Below, piece after piece: positions 12,871 through 23,200 of a DNA stretch of 64,000 nt (position 1 is the stretch's first letter; each line of letters starts with the position of its first letter). Below the pieces are notes generated by a model, which was not told the DNA's origin, searched no databases, and worked only from the letters and a program-made list of their open reading frames with translations. The translations under genes and the position numbers were made by a program. This stretch comes from Triplophysa rosa (Eukaryota; Chordata; Actinopteri; Cypriniformes; Nemacheilidae), in assembly GCF_024868665.1 (NCBI RefSeq), contig NC_079890.1, forward strand, positions 32,192,671 to 32,256,670, given 5' to 3'.

Positions 12871-13441
12871 AGGGAAGCATAGATATCAAAACTAGATGCC
12901 GCATTAGCATCTGTTTCTATGGGCCGCTATATGTAGGTCGTCCGCCATATTGGAACGGTGCGAGCCTGTCTGTGTTGCCAAGTATGCCGCTTTCCAGTGG
13001 AAGTGCGTTAACTGTTGCTCCGGTTTGTTTTATCCACAGGTTAGTAGTGGAAGGATTTTGTCCTATAGCTGTCAATCTTAAAATCGTTTCATTTATGAAT
13101 ATTATTCTGTTATTTGCACTAGGGACTTTAGGCTCGTTATGAAGGATTTTGTTTCACAAATCTGGCAACCGTGCCAAGCCCATTAACACTCAAGAGCAAG
13201 CTGACTGTGTATGATTATGAAAATATGGTTGTTGTGTAAACTCAAACATTATATTTTCTACACTAACACATGACAACAACGAAAAGGTATCCAATTTCTC
13301 GGGAATTAAAAGTGTTTTTAAAAGTGGCCATTCTAGCATACTGTGAGTGACATCAGTGGATCGTTCCAAGATGGCGGACGCGTCTATGTGCCTGCCTGGA
13401 GAGCTTGAATGCGGCATCTAGTTTTGACATCTATGGAGGGA
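12871..13441. repeat. long inverted repeat upstream of tp53
   Basis: Left arm 12871-12957 and right arm 13362-13441 are imperfect reverse complements. Matching blocks include 'ATCAAAACTAGATGCCGCATT' against 'AATGCGGCATCTAGTTTTGA' and 'CGTCCGCCATATTGGAACG' against 'CGTTCCAAGATGGCGGACG'. Each arm therefore carries a YY1-like CCGCCAT / AAGATGGCGG motif in opposite orientation. It could be a MITE-type mobile element or a duplicated, inverted promoter piece; the arms alone do not decide. Confidence 0.65.
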
Positions 13442-14336
13442 AGTTCCACTGCCTGAAAGTTTGCAAACATGACACGTGCATGCGTTTGATGTTGTATTTT
13501 CCTTAAGAATATTAGGATTGAGTCCGGAGACATTTGGAGACTTGTGGAAAAAGGTTTCACTGAGAGGCGAGGTATTGTTCCAGCACGCGGATTTTAATTC
13601 GTTTTTAGATCGTTAGTTGCAAGACAACGAAAAATGTTATCAAAATAAGCAAACAATATGATTTATAATAACGTTGTTGTTTTTTTATTCACCAGTTAAC
13701 AGGTTATCTGACGAGGTTTTCCGTTAAGGCGTTTCCTATTGATTAGATGAAGGCCTGCTGCGAAGTGATATCTTTTATCTCTAAACACAGAGCTCTGATT
13801 TATTTGTTTTCTAATGTTGAAATCGCAACATAATCGTTGATTTTGATAATTTAGGCAATTTTCTGTAATGTGTTTCCGACCATATGTTTGTTTGATAATC
13901 CGCCGGGATGGCCTAAATCAAGTTTACTGACTTCCTTTGTTTGGGTGTTGAGTGACTGTGGAAAGTCCCCAGATTCACTATGGTGGGATATCTCGATTCT
14001 ACCCCAACACTAAAACACGGGCCATGTGTTAGCTCAGATTTTGAAATAGGGAAAATGTAGGATTTTCGTGTCCTCGTTATGCTTTGTGGACCTAACTTTC
14101 AATAGAAACATTTCAATTTTTAGGATCCATTTTCCACAATTAATAACGGTTTAGACATGCACTTGAAATCTTTTTTTGTGTTGTATTTCGTTTAAACTTG
14201 TCTGTTATCTTAGCCTGTAATGTTGTGTTATTGTTCAAATGCATAATAAAAAAAAGTGTCCGTTTTCTTTTTTTTCTGTTCCCTAGTCTCCAGTGCACCC
14301 TAGTGGTCCCTCAACAGTCTGCAGGGAACAAGAGCC

Positions 14337-17300
14337 ATGAGTGACAAAGAGCCAACAATGTTGGCCATAAGCGATGACAAGTTTGAGCTGATATGGAGTG
14401 ACTGTGACATGTACGTCCAAGCTGTTTTAAACGCACGGATGGTGAAGTGTCATCATTTCACATTTAAAACACTTGTATGAGTCACACAACAGGATAATGT
14501 GTTTGTGAATGATTTTTTTTGCATTTAATTTCCTGTTAACTAATTTGTTTCAGACCATTACTTTTTAGAATATACCTTATTTTTCAGTTTTTCAATACTC
14601 TCTGTCTTCACTTCCTTAGAGGATTAGACAGTCTGCTTATTGAGCTACCTCGTACAAACAGTGATGCTTGGCTCAGTGCTGTAAGTTGTTTTTTTCCTTT
14701 GGCATTAACAGCTACATGAATTTTATTGCTGATAATTGACATTTCTCAAACCAGGAACAGAATGAAATATAAAAACTGGCGACTGTACCTAAATCGAAAC
14801 CCTCTGCATTACTACAGGTGTTGCCTGAAGGCACTTTTTCAGAGAATTTTGATCTTCCTCTCACGGGCACCGATGATACCGCCGATGCACTCGCTAGTGT
14901 GGCCCCAGTTGTGGGTAACCAACCTCCTCCTTCCACTGTAGTGCCCTCTACAACCGACTATCCCGGAGAGTATGACTTCAAGTTACTCTTCAATCAGTCC
15001 AGCATGGCAAAGTCTGCAACGTCCACTGTGAGTTTTGAGAAAAACAAAAATGCCTCTTATCAAATTAATGGATCTGAAAAAGAGAATGTGTAGCAGAATA
15101 TTATTTCAAAAAATGGGTTGTTCTTGAATGAAGTTGTTTTTGGCATTCATTCATGCATGTAACTTCTAGAACATAATGTAAGTCCAGGGGCCTCATGTAT
15201 CAACGCTGCGTACGCGCACAAAAACTTTGCGTACGCCAGCTTTCACGCTCACGGTCAGATGTACTAACAGTGAAATTAACGTGAGAATGTGCGTTCCTCC
15301 ACGCCAACTTCATGTCTGACGTGAGTTTTTTTGTGCGTATGCACATTTACAGCTTTGTCCGTATGCAATGTTTTAGTATGGAATCAACGCAAGTCTTTGT
15401 ACATGAGGCCCCAGGTGTATCAGGATATTTTTATATCAAAACTACTGCGTTTTTCTTTAGGAATAAGCCAGAGAAATCAATAATAATGACCAGATGATTT
15501 AAACTGATCCATACAATAATGCTCAGTTCTGAAGAAGCTTGCGTTCTCTTACCGTGCGTTTTGTTGTTCAGTCTTTTCTTGTAGTTCCACAAGTAAATTT
15601 TGTAATTAGACGCCACCTAAACTAAGGTCCAGTTTCACCTCATTCTTTACCAGAAAGTCTTGTCTCACTTGAAATGGGAGCGAATATCAAGTCAACCCTT
15701 TGGAGCCAATAAGGTTGTGGGACGAAAATAGGAACATACTAGCATGACCGGGCATGTCCTATAGCTACATCATGTGTATTGCAAGGAAAGGGTTAAGACC
15801 ACCACCCTGTAAATCCACCTTTTAGTGGGTTTTGGGTAAAACTTTTCAGCTTTGGAGGTAAAGGGAACAACGGGGAAATAGAAGTACTAAGGAAAGGAAG
15901 CTATATTATAAACAAATGTACTTTTTTTGAAAAGCTACAACGTTGTTTCTCAAACACTACTTTATCCAGTCCTTTATGACCGCCTCAATCTCCTATTTTT
16001 TTTTAATGTTAGATATAAGAATAGTTCTGCTTTTTAAATCTGTTTTTCTCTACAGTATTCTCAGAAGCTGAATAAACTGTACTGTCAGCTTGCAAAAACT
16101 TGCCCTGTGGACGTGCTAGTTGGGAGAGAACCACCTCAGGGTGCTGTGCTGAGAGCCACAGCGATCTATAAAAAATCTGAACATGTTTCCGAGGTGGTGA
16201 GCCGATGTCCACATCACCAAAATGTGGCTGAAAACAACGAAGGTGTGCGTTTCTAGTTTTTGTTTTAACTCTCTGTTGCCTTTCATTTTAAGTGCATTAC
16301 TTTACATATGAGGGTCACAGCACTATGATTCCAAAACATTTTTATAAATATGTTTAAGTGAGGTTTGTGACAGCATGCCCTTAACTCAAACTTTGACTAT
16401 AACGATTCAGAAAAAATGGTATTGTAACTGAAGTTTTTTGGAAATGTCTTGATCAGTAGAGTTTAATGTTGTTTAACAACATATCATTTCTACAGAAATC
16501 AAAGGCCAAGCCCAAGACAGGATCATTTAGGATCTGTTCTGTAATGCAAATAAGTTGCCCTACACGGAACTTTCCTAGTTCAGTGTTGAATATAATAAGT
16601 GGTGTTATATAATACTTATTATAAAACGGTCAGTTCTGGTCCTTGATTCTGATTGGCTGAGCGGAGTTCTAAGCCGTTATAAAATACCTCAATATATAAC
16701 GGCTGACCACACCACATAGCCTAAATATCATTTTATTTACTTTATTTTATGAAACCTTGCTAAGCATATGGAATAAGCGTTTTATAAAAGCAATAAGCCC
16801 AGCGAAGCAGTGGGTTACAGTGCATTTTATAACAGCTACGGGGTTTTAGGGGCACAACGCCCTTAGCTGTTATAAAATGCACTGTAACCCACTGCTTCTT
16901 GGGGCTTATTGCTTTAATATAATATTGTTGCTGTTCGACTGAAAGCTTGTATCTTCAAAACCTGCTCTTTACAGGAAAGGAATTGAAAACACTGCATTTT
17001 TAATATAGTTGTCAAACACTGTTGTCAAAGTTGACAAGCTCTTTGCACACAGACAAACATGAAGGGTGACCAATTGTGATGATTTATGTAAAAGTAAATG
17101 AATAAAATGGAGGTATGAATCTTCAGTCTGACAATGACGATATATTCATTTATTTACTCCTTTAAGGTTTAATATTTGGTCAAATAAATGTAGTTTTAAA
17201 CAATTGATTCTCTGTATAAAGCCTCAGGAATTTTTTCTATCGTACTTGCATTTTTGTTGCTTTTTCCAAACAACAAGTCCACTGATTTTAAACTGGGTAC

Positions 17301-19124
17301 AGATCTTGCTCCCAAATATCATAATGGTAAAATGTATTATAAATATTATGCAGTTTATTTATTTAAAAAGTCTAGTTGTAAGCTATATGTAATATTGTGT
17401 GCAACTTGGTAATGATTTGTCGCGCTAGTCACAATTCACACTAGTATGTCTATTTCGATTGTCTCCGTTTTTCTTTCCTAAGATGTTTCTCAGCGTAACC
17501 ATCTCATCCGTGTGGAGGGCAACCCAGGAGCCCAATACCATAAGGATTTGTTTACCAAAAGACAAAGCGTGACACTGCCATACGTATCTCCACAGGTAGG
17601 TTGTGACCACACCTGTCAAAGGTCACGGTATGCTGTGCGGTTTTCACATAGATTTTACTGCTTTAAATGTATCTAATTGTTTGGATGTTTTTGGTTATCT
17701 CTCCAGCTGGGGTCCACGGCAACTACTGTGCTGCTGAATTATATGTGCAACAGCAGTTGCATAGGTGGTATGAACCGACGCCCAATTTTAACTATCATGA
17801 CATTGGAAACGTACGAGTAAGTCCACTTCTTCCGTTTATTTCCCCGTTTCGTTTTGCTGTCCTTGTGGTTTCGTAGTTGTACTGGAGACCAGGGCAAATG
17901 TTTGTTTTCTGTGTTAATAGTGGACAGGTTCTTGGTCGGCAGTGTTTTGAAGTTCGCATATGTGCCTGCCCGGGTCGTGATCGCAAAACGGAAGAGGAGA
18001 ATGTTAAGAGCATTACTGGGGAGAAAGTTACAGGGACAAAGAGAAGTAAGTGATTTGAAATGAGCAGACTGAAAGTAAGCTGAATGGGTTACACAGACAA
18101 ACTTTCTAAACTTTACGTTACATTGTTGCTTCTTTAAAGTCACCATGAAATCAAACAGGATTGTTTTACACAGTGTTGCAGTGATTAATATAAATTATTT
18201 ATCCGTGCACACCATTATTATTTATTAATTATTTGCACTTGTAATCTTTAATCAAAAACATAAAGCTCCTCTCCCCCTCTCAACAACAACTCTACCACTT
18301 GACGTAAGCAACAAAAAAGAGGTAGGACTAAACTCACTGTCCAATGGTCAGGCAATTTTTGCCCTCCCCTCTACGTCACGATATGCAAAAGAAGTCAATC
18401 GCAACTTCCGTTTCATGGTGACTTTTAAGATCGGAGAACTGTACAAATTAAGCACGAAAACAACTTAAGCATGTCTTGGATAGTGTTCTAGGACTATTTG
18501 TTTTTATATAATAATACGTTGTTATTAATATGCCTTGTGTGTACAGAAACGGCACATTTATTTTTCATCTCTTTTTCACAACAGAACGTCAGAATCAGTT
18601 TAAAGAGTCGCTTCCCACACCTCATTCTGCGTCCAAGAAGATCATGAATGACAGCAGTAGCGATGATGATATATACATTCTGCATGTGAGTAACAAAATA
18701 ATTGTTTTATAAAAACAATGCAGTTGTATGTATCATGTATCTTTGCACAAAGTGGAAGGATTTGTACTCAATCAACATTTTTTCCTAGATTCGGGGCAAG
18801 GAACGCTTCGAGATGTTAAGGACCATAAACAATAGTTTGGAATTGATGGACGTGATGCCAGCGGCAGAACAGCAGAAATACAGAATGAAACGGTATGACT
18901 CTGGTAGCCATTTTGGGTGTTGCCAATTGAGTAAACAAATACACAAAGATGTCATTGATTATTCTGTTTCTCTTTCTTGTTATAAGCTGCTGCTTACCAT
19001 ATCTGTTTTGCATGGCAAATTAATATGTTTTCCTTTTCCTTGTAGGTCTCAAAAAAAGCATGATCAGCCCTGCGTTCAACCGAAAGCTGGAAAGAAACTG
19101 CTTGTCAAAAGTGATATTGAATAA
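14337..19124 (+). CDS. tp53: tumour protein p53 (divergent copy), complete, 10 coding exons
   Basis: Stress-activated, tetrameric nuclear transcription factor. Coding exons: 14337-14410, 14620-14680, 14818-15027, 16056-16242, 17483-17595, 17707-17816, 17921-18045, 18585-18685, 18789-18892, 19046-19124; 1164 nt, 387 aa (human 393, zebrafish about 373). The exon layout matches TP53 exons 2-11. Domains: short N-terminal activation motif F-E-L-I-W near residues 17-21, Pro/Thr linker, then a DNA-binding core from about residue 108 to 295. The core keeps the K120 equivalent (MAKS), zinc ligands (CPHH; CNSSC), G245/R248/R249 (GGMNRRP) and R273/R280 ([12 protein letters not shown]). NLS-like TKRKRQ follows, then the tetramer helix [19 protein letters not shown] with the R337/D352 pair kept, and a basic tail (KAGKKLLVK). 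Odd: the E180/R181 pair is Q/N, and the third MDM2 anchor is Cys. Introns hold several repeats. It may be a second (ohnologous) p53 or the sole copy. Confidence 0.93.
15187..15412. repeat. TIR element with 'GGGGCCTCATGTA' ends (tp53 intron)
   Basis: Starts 'GGGGCCTCATGTATCAACG' and ends 'TACATGAGGCCCC', a 13-bp near-perfect terminal inverted repeat. The interior is rich in 'GCGTACG'-type words in both orientations. A related fragment with 'GGACTCATTCACTAAGCATGCGTACGCAC' is at the right edge of the window (63749 onward). No coding capacity. Confidence 0.7.
16610..16916. repeat. repeat with a long hairpin (tp53 intron)
   Basis: The left part reads 'GGTCAGTTCTGGTCCTTGATTCTGATTGGCTGA', a teleost-repeat-like sequence. 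The right part is a strong hairpin: 16788-16838 and 16866-16913 are near-perfect reverse complements ('AGTGGGTTACAGTGCATTTTATAACAGCT' arm), with a 27-nt loop. It is transcribed in the intron between the fifth and sixth exons if intron 1 is counted non-coding. Confidence 0.75.
18133..18429. repeat. TIR MITE (tp53 intron)
   Basis: Left end 'TTAAAGTCACCATGAAATCAAAC', right end 'TTCCGTTTCATGGTGACTTTTAA': about 20-bp imperfect terminal inverted repeats. Interior is AT-rich and non-coding. Lies between the exons ending 18045 and starting 18585. Confidence 0.75.
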
Positions 19125-20274
19125 TTTTTTTTTACTGTTTTGATTTAGTCATGCGAGACTTGTTTATCATATATGCTAAAGTTACGTTCCTGTGTGCACA
19201 CATCTGACTGTTTTCTACTGTTATGTCATCTGCAGTTGGGTGTTTATCCAGTTTTTTTTTTGTATCGAGTTGCCACAATTTGTACCAAAAAGTTGTATTG
19301 AATTTTTATGTTTTAGCACATTTTTCACTTATCGTCATTGAAATAAAATACTGCATAATTTCTAAAAAAAAAATCTGAGTTCATTTTTCTTTGGTTATAC
19401 TTAGACACCCTTACATTGTAGTATCTACAATTTTTGCATATGATTGTTATATTCGGGGGTTTTATGGTGACCTTTTTAAGATACATTTACTTTTACACAA
19501 AATCGAACATCCTTTTAATTCCTTTGTTTGGCATCTGCAAGTTGTATTGTAAAAATATCAGATTCAAAATGTCTTTTTTCTTTAGCTTTGCTTGATTATG
19601 ATTATTTACCTAGGGTTTCCAGGAGCACAGGGGTTGGATAGAATATATGAACACCCACTGAAAAAGTAAATGAAATTTGTTATTTGTGAAATATTACTAC
19701 TGTGGAGCAACAAATGTTCTTGACTTGTTGCTATATTGCCAAGGTTGCATGCCAAAACAAGGATTATAAAATGTTCTAAAACAAATTGTGTTCAGCCGTG
19801 TTTAGTACAAGAAATTGATGAGGTGGCTGACTTGTTAAATTTCCAAAGGGGACAGATGGTGGGAACTCAATTTGCATGAGCATCTGTATTAAAGGAAAAT
19901 GGTCATCCTACACCTTAATAATAGCGATATTGTCTATTTTGCCATTTTGTCTAATCCGTGTATCTTGCAATACTGCTTGCAACTATTTGAAAACATTTTG
20001 ACGTAGATGCCAGCTGTTTGCATATCGTGGTGTACAATGCAAATTTGCAGTGTATAGATAGTTGTTTCACAGCACACCGCAGAATCGGGAAGATCAAAGG
20101 ACAAGCAGACATTCCAGGTGTAATGACTGTTTTATACCTACTGTTAATGATTTTATTAAGGTTACATTAACTAAATTGACCTTTCTTTTTGATGATTAAA
20201 ACTGTTTTTTTATCATTTCAAAACAAGGTAATTTTCCTGTCGTGACCTGAGGTTGGTGAAAGGAGGCTTATAGG
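19125..20274 (+). other. tp53 3' UTR and short intergenic spacer
   Basis: A polyadenylation signal AATAAA at 19342-19347 lies about 220 nt after the tp53 stop. The rest, to the putative start of the next gene, is AT-rich with no coding signal seen; it must contain that gene's promoter and 5' UTR. Confidence 0.45.
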
Positions 20275-23200
20275 ATGCATATGTGGATGGCACTTCTCCT
20301 GGGTATGTTTGTAAACTGTCAGATGTCTTTACCTTTATTTGTAACTTAAATGTTGAGAGAGCAGCTTTAAATATTTGTATAGTTTACATTAAACATCATG
20401 AGAGGTAAAGGTTATTCATTTAAAGACACTTGTAGATTCTTTGATTTGCTTTTTGTTGCACGTTTATGTAGGTGTTTTTGCTTTTTCACAAAACCATTCA
20501 ACAACAAAGCATAGAACAACTGTACTAAAGATTTGAAAGACAAATGTATGTATCGGACAAAATTTCATTCGTAAGGTAATGTTTATTAATGATGTTAGAT
20601 GCAATACCATTATCTTGAATCTATTCAGCCATCTGATAATACTTCTGTCTTATCCAATCTAATTATGTATAATATATTGGCAATTTACTTTAGCACAGTG
20701 ATAAATGCATTATCAATGAATACAGGTTACACTCAACAATTTCTTAAAGATCCCCCTGTGGTTGTTTATATATACGATGTTGTTTTAATATGCTTTAAGA
20801 CAAACCATGTACAGATTCATAAGTCAAATTAATTAATCATTGCTGAGTATATTTCTTCTTAAAACTCCAGTTTTCTAAAGACACGCCTCTTTTCTACGTC
20901 AGTAGAAACCAATCACGTGAGACACTTGGACCGATCAGATAGTCCTAGTGGGTGACTGGGTGGAGGCGGGACTAATTTTCTTATTTATGCATCTGAATAT
21001 ACTAAATGAAGCAAAGGTGCATAGTTACATTCAAACTATTTCAGAGCATTAAAATAATTGAAATCTTATTTTGGTGATCAAAGATAAGTATTAAAAGAGT
21101 AGTTCACTTCAAAATAAGCTCCCATTGACTTTCCATAGTCATTTTTATTTCTGTAACCATGGAAAGTCAATGGGGGCTTATTTCAAAGTGAACTACTCCT
21201 TTAAAGGGTTAAATTACCGACTACAAGGGGACTTCAATACCTTTTGCAGTAATATGTCAATGACTTTAGGATGTTCTAAAATTTGTCTCCATGCTTAATC
21301 ATGACACGTCTGTGGTATTTTATAAATGTATCTTAACCTCTGCCATGCAAGCATCTTTACCAGAGCACTAGCCCATATTTCAAGCTTCGGCGTGGGATGC
21401 TATATGATTTGCATTTACAGCCTCAAAAGACTTCCTGTATACGCCTAAAGTTTGCATAACCCAACCTGAATGATGATTTTTTTTCGGATATTTGCATTGG
21501 ATGTACAGTAACAAGTATGGCCAGTAAACTTTAACAGTTGTGAAGCTTTTAAAAACAGAATACAGCGACCGTTTGGTAAAATGCATTTCAAATTATGATG
21601 TCTCTCCTATAAATTGATCACATCAGGCTCAGTAATATGGGCAGAGGAGCAGTATTTTCGCCAGGCCAATGCCACCACATGGGATGAAGCCAGGCTGTAC
21701 TGTCAGGCCTGTTTCAAAGACCTGACGACCCTCACTAGCAGGAACGTCCACGATCTTGCGCAGAACCTCATTTCGGACTTCTGGGTTGGGCTTCGCAGGA
21801 GCCTCAATGGCTCCATACCGTGGTCCAGGTGGTCCAATGGTGACACCGTTACATATCAGAACTGGTATCCTGGCCATCCTGTACCAAAGGTAGAAACATG
21901 TCCTTTAACTCCAAATAATACCTCGATGAACTCAACCACGGCACCAAAAATGAACAACATAGAGGAACAGTGCCCCCTAGTGATGGAAATACTCACTTGC
22001 CTAAATTTGACATACGGTGAGCTTGAAAATATAACCAGGCCCTTGGTCAATCCAACTCCTCACACTTTATACACTACCCCAGTGCCCACTGTTAATGTCA
22101 CCTCTAATAAAACACAAACATGCGACACCAAAGCTGAAAAATATATTGAGGATTCTTGTGTGGCCCTGCTCAGCTTTGGCATGTGGAAGGAAAAACAGTG
22201 CAATGAAAGTCTTCCATTCATCTGTTATGATGGTAAGACATAGTTTTTGAAGTCATTTTAAACTCATTTAATGTCAATGACAAATGATGTCTGAGATAAT
22301 AGGAAATCTTTTTCGAAGTTTAAAAAAATGTCTTGGTATTTATGTTGGATTAATATTATAAATAAAAAATTGAGCCTTATATGTGATTGGCCCATAGTTG
22401 TGCAATTATAACAGGACATCTTTCCCTCTGTAGAACGTTTTTTGGGCGAAATAAAAATTTCTAATGTGTCCAAAAGTGAGGGCTATGTAGACTGGAGTCC
22501 AGGACCAGGAAACATTAGCCACTACAGAGTGAAAGTCACAGGGGACAATGCAAGTCTCATTTATAATGAGACAGACCTGTTCAAACAACTGGTGAACCTC
22601 ACGGCAGGAACTCGATACAATGTCCAGGTGTACCCTGTGAAATGTGGCAGGGATCTCAACCCTCAGAATATCTCTTTCTATACCCGTAAGTACACCTGGT
22701 GTCTTTAAGTGCATCACATGGTGCATTATTTTGAAGCCCAAAAATCTAGTTTTGATAATGCAGCCAATGGAATTATATAAAGATTTTAGGATATGTTTTA
22801 CCTGCATTTGACATTTATTTAGTAAGAAGGTGCTTTTACAACATCAATGAGAAGATTTGTGATCTCTTGCAGCCCCATCTGATGTTTATGACCTGAATGT
22901 AAAGAATGTGACTACTACTAGCGTGGAACTTAGCTGGAATCATTCTGGAAACTGTGATTTTTACTTAATAAAAGGCGCGGACAAGCCAAATAAAATCAAT
23001 AAAACAAAAACTGAGATATGTAAACTTACACCGGGGACAGAGTATACCTTCACTGTTTCTGCTGTAGTGAATGAGACTACCGAAAGTGTGTCTGCAAAAG
23101 TTTCTACTTTCACCAGTAAGTGCAGATGGTCAGCAATTTCAGGTTGCCTCATGAAACATCGTGCTTTATACTGTATGTGAATTACGTCAACATTACAGTT

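Larger units (their letters stand above)
10556..14286. other. divergent intergenic region between slc2a4 and tp53
   Basis: Must hold the promoters of slc2a4 (leftward) and tp53 (rightward). I see no confident coding exon. Contents: a tRNA-derived SINE (11181-11321) and a long inverted repeat (12871-13441), both listed. A stretch at 13500-13580 ending 'GAGAGGCGAG|GTATTG' could be a non-coding tp53 exon 1, but this cannot be settled from sequence alone. No antisense wrap53 exon, which overlaps TP53 exon 1 in mammals, was recognised. Confidence 0.4.
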
